Of a stretch of 64,000 bases of DNA, positions 47,150-58,290 are shown piece by piece. Position 1 is the stretch's first letter; the number at the start of each line of letters is the position of its first letter. The stretch lies in contig NC_045129.1 of assembly GCF_007655135.1 (NCBI RefSeq), positions 11,036,001-11,100,000 on the forward strand, read 5' to 3'. The position numbers and the translations under genes were made by a program. Source of the stretch: Punica granatum. Its lineage: Eukaryota > Streptophyta > Magnoliopsida > Myrtales > Lythraceae. The notes beneath the pieces are model-generated. The model was not told the DNA's origin, did not search any database, and worked only from the letters and a program-made list of their open reading frames with translations.

Positions 47150-47898
47150 TCAAACATGGTGTAGGTCAGTGACCAGGACCCATTTAACAACTGAGAAGTT
47201 ATATTCTCGAATAGCAGTAAAATTATCCAATTCATTTATTAATTATTAAAATTTTTATTTTATTATAAAAAAATAATTTAAAGAAATGAATGGTTTAAAA
47301 AAAAAATCCAACAAATAGTTAAATAAATTACATTTATATCTACTATCTACCATTGTAAAGGAAAACGGTACATTTACTGCAGCTTTTACTTTTCCAAAAT
47401 GTACATACTTCTTACACTTTAATTTAAACTAGAGTTAATTATCTAAAAATGTATTACTTTTATATTTTTTCTTAAATATAACACATCTTTTGAAAATAAC
47501 ACAGAAAGATATAATCTTTGTATTTTTCCTAAATATAGTACTATATTTGGAGAGTAATACAGAAAGGTACGGTTTTTAGGCATAATCTTCTTTTTAACGT
47601 GCTAAAATCGCAATTAAATTTGAAGATCGCGTATTTCTGTATTATTTTTTAAAGATCGTGCTATATTTAGAAAAATATACAAAAATCGTGAATTTTTATA
47701 CTACTCTCCAGAGATCATGCTATATTTAAAAAAATGTCATATATTTTTATATTATTTTCTAAAAGTCGTGTAATATTTAAAAAAATGTATAAATATCGTA
47801 CTTTTCAAATGATTAACCCATATCAATGGGCCCGTACATGCACAGTAACTTTTACTTCCCCAAAATGCACATACTCCTCATACTTTAATTTATAAAAA
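47150..47898. other. Upstream flank of the CAD gene
   Basis: AT-rich; contains repeated TAATATTTA/GTGCTATATTTA-like tracts at 47500-47800 (diverged short tandem repeats around TCGTGCTATATTTAAAAA). No gene. Confidence 0.4.
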
Positions 47899-48411
47899 CT
47901 AGATGTATGGGCGCATATGCACGGGCAAGAAAAATTGCGATAATTATACATTTTGATTTTTATAAGTTTTTTCATTATGACCTCTATGAAAATGGCTTTT
48001 ATCTTCATTGTTGTTCATACTAAATATTTTGGTTCACCAAAATATGATTAGTTTAATTGATTCATTATATTTAACATTTTGGCTCATTACTGCTCATATT
48101 AATAAAATTATTTTTGACTGCTATATAAGTTTCTTCATTATATATTTTCGTGGAAGTCTAATATTTCCATGCAAGTACCCAGTCGAAATGTAAACACCCA
48201 AAAAAAAATATGAACAGTTCGATAAATTTATTATATTAAACTTTTCGTCTTTCATGCTTGCTAATAATTTCGGTTCCATGAAGTAATATGGGTCACTTGT
48301 GGCATAACTATTAATGGTCAAATGAAGAGTCATACAAGGAGAAGGAGAAGCCTTTTTCGTCTCACATGGCATTTTTTGATGTTTTCACTTGGATTTTAGT
48401 ATTTATATAGA
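47899..48411 (-). mobile_element. Non-autonomous Helitron (513 bp)
   Basis: Minus strand 5' end A|TCTATATAAATACTAAAA at 48411. The 3' end is CTAG (47899-47902) followed by T, with an imperfect palindrome GCCCGTGCATATGCGCCC just upstream. A/T flanks match Helitron insertion preference. No coding capacity. Confidence 0.65.
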
Positions 48412-48444
48412 TATAGTTATTGATATTAAATTTCATTAAAATAG

Positions 48445-48590
48445 GGTTAGCACATTAACATATGTCATCGTCTGGTAACTAAAAGATTTCAAGTTAGATA
48501 TTCAATAAAACTACTTGTATATTTGTATTAACTGTTATGATTTTTATTTTATTATACTAAATTTATAGATCTATCTTGTAATGAAAAAAG
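48445..48590 (+). mobile_element. SINE-like repeat family B, copy 7
   Basis: GTCATCGTCTGGTAACTAAA, AGATTTCAAGTTAGATATTC, then ATTTTATTATACTAAATTTA and TAGATCTATCTTGTAATG, following the family order. Confidence 0.5.
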
Positions 48591-50083
48591 TATTAAGATA
48601 TTATTCTAAATTTAACGAGATAATTATACAGTTCTTCCTCCCATTTTCTCCCTCTTCCGCTTCTCTCTCTGTCCATCCTCCAAATCCACTCACGGGTTGA
48701 CCAAAAAAGAAATCCACTCTCGTGCAAGTACAAAAACCCCTTTCTGAAAAAGAAAAGAAAAAGCTTTTTAATGTTGGAATCTGAAAGCGCAATGAGAAAA
48801 TAATCATTACTACTTGATTTTCAGAGTTATAAATGTTCCCATAATTATTTTTAAAAATATAAATAAATTGAGAAAAATTTTGATTGATAGAGTTTTATTT
48901 CTTAATTGATCGGTCCAAGTCAGACTGAACTAGTTAAGATTTGTTAGACTTCTAAATACTATGACACATTCTGAGAAAAAATCTTTTAATACTTTATTAT
49001 AATACAAATTAATTTTTTATTGAAAAAGTCACTTATATTTATTGTGGAAGATATATTATTCTCCTAATTTCGAGATATTAAGTATGAGAAATTATTTTTC
49101 CTCCTAATAAGTGTGATTCTCCTTTTTAAAGTCACATATATTCAGTTACTGGAGCAAATGCAATAAAGGTCATAATAATCTAATTGAGATTAATAAACCC
49201 ATGTGTAGCGCCGGGCGTTCACATAATAAAATTCAAAATATGGACAACATTAATGTAGTTTTACCCTGAATTGCAGAAAAATGAACCGGAATAATGGATG
49301 TGGTGGACGGATGGAGAAGATGAATGGTGGCAGGGCACCCAAGAAGGTTGTGTTTGGTGGGTCCATCCATCACGTCTAGACGCAGAAAAGGAAATTGTAC
49401 ATCCAATGTCCCCCTCAACAAATGTTCAAATTGGCAATCCGTGTTTCCATAGTCGCACTGCTTTGTACGTTCAGTTGGTCGGATTAAAGTCATCATGATC
49501 ACGTACGTACCACGTGTTTTGTAATAGTATCTAGAATAATACCGAGCGTGACACAGCTCGTTCGATGAACTGGGCACACGACAGCCACCATTTTAATTCG
49601 AGGACAAAAGCGGGATTTGAATTAAAGGGAGAGAGATTCTTGAAGGGAGCAAATTGAGAAAATACTCTCTCTTTTTTTCTCAAGATATGGGGTAAGTATA
49701 AGCAATTTTTTAAAATTTGAGGAATTATATATAAATTTTGTCATGACGGCATAAGTTTTTAAGTGGCCAATGCTTAAAAAAAATAAAACTATGCTACGCA
49801 AAAATGGGGTACGGTTGGCTCCAATAAGATCACCTATTAGAAGGTTTTGGAGACTTCCCGTCGGAGAGAATGGAGAAGATGAAGACCCCAAGAAAGCTTC
49901 AAGGATTTCCTTGTGAGCTAGTCCGTGCATACGTTCCCTTCCTTGTAAGGGTGAGACACGCAAACTTGCCACTCTTGGTTGATCACCTTATGGACCGAGG
50001 GCACTGGAGAGGATGCGCAAGGGGAGCATTCGTCGTGTCTCGAAAAACCCCTCCTCCTCGATGCATTCTTGCTTTTTACAAAC
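48591..50083. other. Intergenic DNA, no supported gene
   Basis: Includes frames at 49233-49577 (-) and 49298-49498 (+) that lie opposite each other and lack domain resemblance. A weak CT-rich patch at 48630-48720. Confidence 0.4.
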
Positions 50084-51136
50084 GAGTTTTTGTCCCAAAT
50101 AGATTTATTTTTAAAACTTATTTCCGAACTAGATCTCTTTTGTGAATAATTCTCAATCTGGACTTGTATGTGTGAAATTATTTTCAATGCAATCCTTATC
50201 TTTTTTTACCCTTTTAGAAATACCTCAATACCTCAAAGATGCTCTTATATCTTATTTGTCAAAAATAACAGTTTTTCCTATTCGGTTAACCGGGCAACCT
50301 TTTTTTTTTTAAAATACTGAAAGGTTGTTAAAAATTAGTCGGTTCGGCTACATGTGCAATTCTTAAGAGTCAAACATAAATTGAAATCGATTTTCGTCTT
50401 TTTAAAGATAATCATACGTCTTATTTACCAAATATAACTGTTTTCTGAATCGATAAATCAATTAATCAAATTTTTCTAAAAACGTTAAAATCTATATAAA
50501 ATTTAACTGGGTTCAACTATGTTGGATGCAAATTTTAAGAATCAAACATAAATTGAAGCGGTTTTTTTAGGGCTCTTATTTTATTGTTACATTTTAATTT
50601 TTTTAATTATTTTACGAATTCTATTTTAGTTATTTTAGGAATTCTTAAAATTTTAAGGCCCAAGTCTTTCTTTCATTCATAAGCCAGACATATTATGAAT
50701 TCTTAAAGTTTGCCTCCAACGTAGCCGAACTCAATTAAATTTCATAATTTTAATGTTTTCTAAAACATGCAGTTAATTGGTTTACCTAATCTGAAAAAAA
50801 AATGGTAAATAAGATGTATCAGTGTCTTTAAAAGTACGAATATCGACTTTAATTTACGCTTGACTCTTAATAATTGCGTACAATGTAGACGAACAGATTA
50901 ATTCTAATCTAGGTTTCAATATTTTTAAAAATTAGATTGATCAGTTAACCGAATCGGGAAAATGGTTCGCAAACGAGACATAAGAGTATCTTTGAGGATA
51001 TGTTTAAAAGAGTTAAAAAAATAAGGATTGAATTGAAAAGAATTGCACGTATGCAAGTCTAGATTCGGAATTACTTTCCAAAGAGATCTAATTTGGGAAT
51101 AAGTTTCATAAATAAGTCTATTTGGGGCAAAAACTC
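50084..51136. mobile_element. Large foldback (inverted-repeat) element
   Basis: Arms of about 450 bp face each other: the left begins GAGTTTTTGTCCCAAATAGA at 50084, and the reverse complement of the right end begins GAGTTTTTGCCCCAAATAGA at 51136. Matching internal blocks in order are AACTTATT, TAGATCTCTTT, CTTGTATGTG/CTTGCATACG, CAATCCTTAT, CTCAAAGATGCTCTTAT/CTCAAAGATACTCTTAT, ATTCGGTTAAC, GGTTCGGCTAC-type blocks and AGAGTCAA(A/G)C. The spacer (about 50560-50690) is AT-rich. Inside each arm a roughly 190-bp block is itself repeated. No coding capacity; family unknown; target duplication not clear. Confidence 0.7.
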
Positions 51137-51609
51137 AAAACAACTTATTAGTGCTTAGATAAATTTTTCAAAAAATGCGATATCCTAGCTCTAGTGAGTG
51201 GTCTAATAATCATCGTAACACTTGCCTCTATTGAATAGCTCTTAGATCTTGCGTAAATTATAATTCGTACCATTATAATTGGAATTTTAAATTAGATGGA
51301 CTTTTAATAATTATTAGGAATATAACAACTTTAAAAAAAATTCACGTCTAGTATGGTTTTGTGTGAATATCGTAATTAATTTATTATTTATTTGGTTAGT
51401 TGATTTATTTATTTCAGTGAATGAATGAATTAAATGTGGCTTTAATTGAAGGCAAACAGATGGAAGGCGGTCGGTATGTGACCGTTGGAGGCCTTAAATG
51501 TGGCTTTTATTGAGGCTGGACTGCTTTGCTTCGCCTCACCTCCTATGAAATCAAAGCCTTCCGATTTTATTCATGTGAAATCGTTCCTTTCTTTTACGGT
51601 GTATATCTG
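51137..51609. other. Intergenic DNA
   Basis: Contains an approximate direct repeat (GGCCTTAAATGTGGCTTTTATTGA versus TTAAATGTGGCTTTAATTGA, shortened) at 51429-51510. No gene. Confidence 0.4.
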
Positions 51610-51757
51610 AAAACTCAATAAATTCAGTTCAAGTCGGATCAGTCTATTAAAAGGTAAAACTCTTCCAATTAAAAATTTTTCATTCACAATATTCGAATAT
51701 GAAATATTGCTTGAGGACAACAAGTGACGAACCACTTAAACCAATTCTCATTGCTAA
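51610..51757 (-). mobile_element. SINE-like repeat family A, copy 3
   Basis: Reverse orientation: TCGGATCAGTCTATTAAAAG, GTAAAACTCTTCCAATTAAA, TTTTTCATTCACAATATTCG, then ACGAACCACTTAAACCAATT at the head end. Confidence 0.6.
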
Positions 51758-53333
51758 TCGCTCATGTCCTTTACGTTCAAGTTTTTCCTTCTTTGTTTAT
51801 TTAGATAAGCCTCACAATCCTGCTAACAATCTATAGATGGTCTAAGACAGACGTGTGTTGCTCTATCTTCTTAAAAATTAACCTAATAATCAAATTCCAT
51901 TCACAGTAGCATGAGTTATAATTTAATTTTATGTTTTTTTTTGGTGTACAACTTCGAGAATTTTACACAATATTCAAGAGTCAGAAATATTAAAAGGATT
52001 TAGCATTTTTGAAAGCGGATATTGAGCTGCTAAAACTATTTAATGGTCCTACCTCTTCAATATTTTCATTTCTCTTCTAGGTTTGCCCGAACACCCTCTC
52101 GCTCACGAGAAAATATTGTGAGTAACAGGTTTATCGCATAGTATTGTATAACAAAGCTTAATAAAAAAATTATTTATTTAAAAGATAACATGTCATAGAT
52201 TTAGTATCGTTTTGACCGATGTGTTTAATAGTCATTGACTTGTAATATATGTCACGTAATATATTCGTTTCATAAAAGAATTTCTCGTCACTCACAGACC
52301 ACATAGCCCATTTGAAGAATCTTTTATCTTTACACGTTTGTTTTTGTCTTATTATTATTTTTTTCCCAACACCCCATCCACCTGCAAACAAAATACACAT
52401 ACAAAATATTAACCAAAAAAAAAACTTACAGAGCCTCTAGCCTCTTTTAACAGTTTGCCCAAAAAGGTAATCAAACGGGGATTGATGTGCGAGAACACTT
52501 GAGCTGAGTACATAAGCACGTAATGCCAATAAAAATATAAGCACACGAAACACTAGTCTGCACCATAAAGTCAGTTCCTTTTGGATTCCTTCTTGATTAA
52601 TAGCAACTGCAATGTTGTCATCATATCGCATCAGGTAAGTTCTGAGTCAGATTGACTACTTCAACAGCACTCCCATCTATAAACCGGTCAAGGTACAAAT
52701 TAAATAATATAAAGAGACGTAAACCAACGTCTTCACACAATAAATATAAGCACACGAAACGCTGGTCAGCACTGTTTTTCTTCTTTTCCATCTATGGAGA
52801 AACGTAGAGTCCATCAACAACACTAATCCGATCGATTCAGGGTAAGATTTGTCTCCAATATTGTTATGTTATGCTTATTTAGTGTGGTCCTCGATTACTC
52901 CACGTGTTTCAAAAATCATCTGCTCTCTAATGATATTGTTTCAGTTTCTTTTCATTAACTAGGTTAACCATCAAAAAAACTTTAAAACTGGGGAGCCTAA
53001 CAAGGCAAACGTAAATAGACTGGGCAAGATGTGCAAGAAATTGAACTGCAGTGACCAAATTGGAAATCTCAATTATTTTCTTTTGAGTTATTAGAGACAC
53101 TCGTGTCAAGTAAGAGATAGGAAAATAGGAAAGGGAGTGTGGGAAATCCTACTGCATACTAATCCAAATGGATAACCCAACAAGTGCTCTCCGAACCAAG
53201 CTAGATAACGAAATCATCTTAATTTCCATGTCAAATGCAAGAGTCATTATAATGAACTTTCTCGATATTCTTACATTTTCTAAGCACTTGGGGGACAAAT
53301 TGGTATTATTATTATTATTTCTTTTTTTTGTGA
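51758..53333. other. Intergenic DNA, no supported gene
   Basis: AT-rich. Contains two similar stretches (AATATAAGCACACGAAACACTAGTC near 52534 and near 52743, shortened to ATAAGCACACGAAAC) about 210 bp apart. No domain-bearing frame. Confidence 0.4.
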
Positions 53334-53503
53334 ATCATAGTATCCGAAAGCCCAATTGGCCTAAACTAATCTAATTGAGCCGACTTGGCTTATTAAGGGG
53401 TAAAACTCTCTCAGTATGAATTTTCTGCATTCACAGAGACTCAAACTCGAGACTTTACTTAACGGAACAAGAGTCAAACCGCTTAAATCAACATATATTA
53501 GTT
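53334..53503 (-). mobile_element. SINE-like repeat family A, copy 4
   Basis: Reverse orientation: ATCCGAAAGCCCAATTGGCC, CTAATTGAGCCGACTTGGCT, TATTAAGGGGTAAAACTCTC, TGCATTCACAGAGACTCAAA, CTCGAGACTTTACTTAACGG, then CAAACCGCTTAAATCAACA. The best-preserved minus-strand copy. Confidence 0.65.
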
Positions 53504-53667
53504 GGTATTATCAATTTTTAACTAGGCTCTCAAGAACATATTTGTCCCATATACGTGGGGGCAAAACACTTTTTGAAACAAAGAGGAAGTTTCTTGACTA
53601 TTTATTAAATTCAAAACTAAGAAAAGTTTTCTCTCTCTTCTTCGTCCAATTTTGTTCCTGGATATAA

Positions 53668-54467
53668 TAATTTTGTGAGTTAAATTGCACTGGTGGTCCA
53701 AAATATTTTATAAATATTTCATTATGGTTCAAAAATTTTTTTTCGCTACATGATGGTATAAAATGTTTCAAAATTATTTCATTATGGTACAAACTGTCAA
53801 TTGGCCCTAACGCCGTTAACATTTTGCTGACGTGGAACGTCCTATGTATCACTTTTGTTACGTGGAACCAATCATAGTGCGCCACGTCATTTAAGAGAAA
53901 ATAAAATATAAAAAGTCCAAAAAAATACAAAAAATAATACAAAAATACAAAAAAGAGTTAAAATTTTGAAAAAATAAAAAAAATATTTTTAAATTTTGAA
54001 AATTATTTTTAAAAAATTTAAAAAATTTTAAATTTTTTTATTTTAAAAAATAAATTAAAATTTTTTTCTAAAAATAAATTATAAAAATTATAAAAATTTT
54101 TAAATTTAATATTAAAATTATTTTAAATTTAAAATAATAAAAATTCTTTTCCCTTTAAATTTTCCCTTACCCGTTTAAAATTTCTTTTTCCCCGTTTTTA
54201 ACCTTTAAAATTATTTTTAAAAGTTTTTAAATTTTTAAATTTTTCGAATTATTTAAAAATTTTCGGCCACGTCAGCAAGGAGGTGACACGTAGTAGCCAC
54301 GTCAGCGTCGGCTTGACGGCATCAAGCTCGAGTTGACGGTTTGCACCATCATGAAACAACTTTAAGACATTTTGTACCATCATATAACCAAAAAAAAACG
54401 TTTTGGACCATAATGAAACATTTGTAAAACATTTTGAACCACCAGTGCAATTTACCCTAATTTTGTG
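53668..54467. mobile_element. Mutator-like non-autonomous element (53678-54457) with 10-bp target duplication
   Basis: TAATTTTGTG flanks both sides (53668-53677 and 54458-54467). Terminal inverted repeats of about 120 bp: left AGTTAAATTGCACTGGTGGT; right, inverted, GGGTAAATTGCACTGGTGGT. Inner matches are TTTCATTATGGT(T/C)CAAAA and TGATGGTA(T/C)AAAATGT. The 780-bp element has an almost pure A/T low-complexity core and no transposase. Long TIRs with a 9-11-bp duplication are the Mutator/MULE signature. Confidence 0.85.
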
Positions 54468-56024
54468 TGACCATTCTTTTCAGAGTAAGAATCTCACACA
54501 ATAAAATTTAAGAGTAATTCAATTGGTTGTTTACATGTGATTTAGACACCAACACTTAACAATTCGAGCTTTTAAGTGAATATAGACTTGAGTCCGTATA
54601 AATCTAATAAAAATTTAATATGATATCAAAGTTCAGGTTACGCGTATTTACGTCCACGCACGTATGCACACCCACACCACGTCATTCGCGAAAAAAGAGC
54701 TCGACTCGATATTAGTTATTGAGGGCGGGTGATGATGGAGCCGCAAGTATGAAGTTGAGCATAGTCAAAATAATTGACGAAGTTCCTTGTCACGGGATGA
54801 ATCTGCGCAATTCCTTCCAATTTGAGGACCCATTTTGTAGTTTTTTTACGTAGTTTAGGGTTGGAGTATAAAAAACACCGGGGGCGGGGAGACCAGCCAG
54901 TCGGAAATATATGAGATCTCGCGTCTATTTGTAGTAGCTGAAGTTGACCTTTTGAAGCTCTTCATTCACGCACGTATGGTCGATTCTGATCGGTAAATAG
55001 AAAGACCCAAGACGACGACGAGGAGGCTGCTATCACGATTACCACTTGCCATGAAACGCAAATGACCGTGTCTGGTGAGGGTAGATAGAGAGCACATATT
55101 TCTTTTTCTTTTTTTTTTCTTTTTAATAACTCATCTGAAGTTTCAATTAAGAAAATATTATAGAGTACAACAAAAAGATCGAGGATCTCATAGATTACGC
55201 ACAACAACAAAAGTTAACAGGAAGCAGTTACGATGAAAAGATTAGCGCTACATCCAAGCAACAAATTCGAAACTCTATTGACCCTGATTTAGCTAATCAT
55301 GGCGCGAATGTGTTCGATTTCCTAGGAGAATGTTGGTATCGGACTTCAGCAAAGTGAAGGGAGAACAGGTGATGTCTATGAAGAAACTCATGTATCTCCA
55401 CGGAAGCCTGATGACTTATTAATCCAAGAAATCACATTCTTAGAGTTAGATTCGATTATGAGAGAAGAGCTGAAAAGTGAAGGATTCGATGACGAAACTT
55501 GAAGAGCGGAAGAGCATATGTTTCTTTTATGGTCCAGAACCCTAACCCATTGCACGTCAAAGTTCACATAAGGGATTCTTTGAAGAGATGTAGCTTTCAG
55601 TGATAAACATCTTAGGCCATGCGATTAAAAGTGCAACTAGCTAAATGCAACACAAGGTGTGGTACAACTGATGACAAACTACACTTGCTTTCACACTGAG
55701 CAGATTTTACCTAAATGTACTGGTCCGACTCTTGAATATGAAATAATTTTATTCGACAGGAAGCAGAGGATATCTCATGACCTCTTTGAAAAAATTAAAA
55801 ATGAAACTCGAATGTACTCGGCATATATAAGACAATCCTGCAGTCCTAACTTACTCAGAAAGTAAAACTATGAGGCGTGATACAATTTGAGAATTTCATA
55901 CAATATATATCCGTGTAAACCTAATTCGAACTTCTCGATAATCCTGGAATTTCCATGAAAAAGATTCCCAGTATATAAAATATTTGAGCTCACCAATCTA
56001 TCCGTTCGAATTTTTATAATTGAG
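54468..56024. other. Intergenic DNA, no supported gene
   Basis: Contains a SINE-like scrap near 54535-54660 (AACAATTCGAGCTTTTAAGT; TATGATATCAAAGTTCAGGT) and weak frames at 54962-55210 (-) and 55659-55865 (+) with no recognisable domain. Confidence 0.4.
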
Positions 56025-56056
<32 letters not shown>

Positions 56057-56063
56057 GTATGTA
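56025..56063. repeat. (AT)n(GTAT)n microsatellite
   Basis: About ten AT units then about five GTAT units. Confidence 0.9.
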
Positions 56064-58144
56064 TAAACTCAACAAATAATATGCTCTGTGAATATTAGCT
56101 TATAACCATGTTAAGGTTTAGATAATAAATGGTCGATATAAAGCCAAGTAAGATGCCTTACAAGCATTTTCTCAATGTTACAGATGTACCAGCTGTGCGT
56201 CTGCCAAGATACGGGTATCAAAAGCCGAGGCTACATATCTACATTCCTACGAAAATGATCATGCTCGTAACTCGTCAAATGTACTCATTATTCTAAGAAG
56301 TTTTAAATCAATGCTGAAGTTTGCCATTTATCTTTTTAACATTAGTATCTTATGCTTCCAAGCACGGCCCTCGTTTTAATTTAATTTTAATGAATTTTTT
56401 ACCAACCAACATTTTTTTTTAGGTTTAACATGAACTGGGTACAAGCCCGCATTTGAGAAATTATTTAATCTATGTAACTTTTTAATTACTTTTTTAGAGA
56501 CTTATAATACATTCGTGAATTGATTTAACGTTTCACTTTAAAACTTTTAAGGTTTTTTTTAAAATAATTTTTACAATTTTATTAAAAATAAAATAATAGA
56601 TAAATAATGAAACTGTAATTGAGAATTGTAAAAATTGAACTTCCGAGTATTGTATAGTATTTTTTTTATAATTTTAACAGGTGGTTTAAATGCATAAGAA
56701 GTTAAGTAATACAGGAATCAAAAATTTAATTTCAATAATATAATCATAAAAAAATTTGTAAAATATACATAATATTGTTTATTATGAAAAGAAAACTCAT
56801 CCAATAAAATTAAGAAAAACAAAATTGAGATGATAAGAATTAATTTGATTTGTTTGAGATTATTATTGCTAATAAAACTTTATAAAATTGCATTATATAC
56901 ACATGATATAAACACAAAATACAGTAGAAATAGTTATTGTTTACACTTAGACTTAAAATACTTAAGAGCATAATGATCATGAGAGAATCGGCTCGAGATA
57001 AGGCGTAAAGAGAAATAAGAGTAGAAAGAAAATATTGTAAAAAATGAATTTTCATGTGCTCTATTTATAGGATATACTATACATTGCATTAAGAAATACA
57101 TTTTATATTTCAACGAAAAACTTTTGAATTATCGATAGAATTTTTAAATTTTCAAAAAAGAATATTCAATTATATTTCTAAATACAAATAATGTGGACTA
57201 ATATCTACAATTCATTGAACCGATACATCCAAAATCTTGCAAAATTCATTTAATTCGAATTGGTAGATACATGAATCTTTTCTGCCTTTATTACACGTAA
57301 ATGGACGGATATGTGAGTGTTTTATTAGAAACTTAATTTCCCAATCAGGCCAAGCGGTAATTAACCACAAGATGAGGGTTTGCAAAAGACAACATCTCAT
57401 GAGCGTTTTTTGGGCTATTATATATTATATTAGATCAGAGAATTTTATTTTTCCCACCAAAAATAAAAATCAAAGAGTTTTGTATGGATTTTGTTTTGAA
57501 ATCTCCACAAGTTGTGACACTATTATGTTTTTCTTATAAAACTTTGTTTCTATTTCGTAATGACAAAATTAATTAGAATTACAAAAGAATACATTCTTTA
57601 ATGTTTTTCTGGGTTCTACATAAAAAAAAGAAAATGCTTATCCGAAATGAAATGATAATCTGAAAGGAATGAATTCGATCACTTTCATGAATTAATTAAT
57701 CTGAAAGAAATGCAATTTTAATTTCCTCACTCTTACTTGTAGAATTTTTTCATTGTGTACTTATAAATTTCCACCAATAAAATTTTCCAACGGGTTTCAT
57801 GATGATGAACTAATAAAACAATAAAATAGAATTAAAAATAAACAAATTAAAGAAAGAGACCCGAAAAATAAAAAGGAACAAAAACTTTTACAATTTTTTT
57901 AGTAAAAGATGCGATTTAATTTATAAATCCAATTTATTAATGAGAAATAATTAAAAAAGGAAACTCACAAATTAGAAAATAAAAAATAAAATTGAAGAAC
58001 TATTTAAGAAAAAGGAATTTCTAATTCATTTACAAATCTGAATAATGGAGAAGAAATTTTTCTAAACAAAGTCATTTCAATTTTATATAAATTTTCTAAT
58101 ATTTAAATTTTAGGATGACTGCATAATTCTACAATAGTAATCAA
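56064..58144. other. Intergenic AT-rich DNA
   Basis: No gene, RNA or bounded mobile element was recognised. Confidence 0.45.
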
Positions 58145-58290
58145 GAGCTTGTTTGATGGTGGGTTATGAATGGTTATAGGACTGGATTATGGAGCTCTCC
58201 ATAACCTTCTTTCTTAATCATCCATCACTCACAATCTAAACATCCGCGTCCAAAAAAAAAAAATACTCACAATCAAAACAAGCTTTGAGA
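58145..58290. mobile_element. Possible short MITE
   Basis: Ends AGAGCTTGTTTGATGGTG and, inverted, AAAGCTTGTTTTGATTGTG, about 145 bp apart. An A-run interrupts the right side. No target duplication was resolved. Confidence 0.35.

Noticed and set aside
46722..47153. 143-codon minus-strand frame across the CAD start
   Set aside because: It is out of frame with CAD exon 1, which begins at the ATG at 46971.
49233..49577. 114-codon minus-strand frame
   Set aside because: Opposed by another frame on the plus strand, no recognisable motif and no splice or promoter context.
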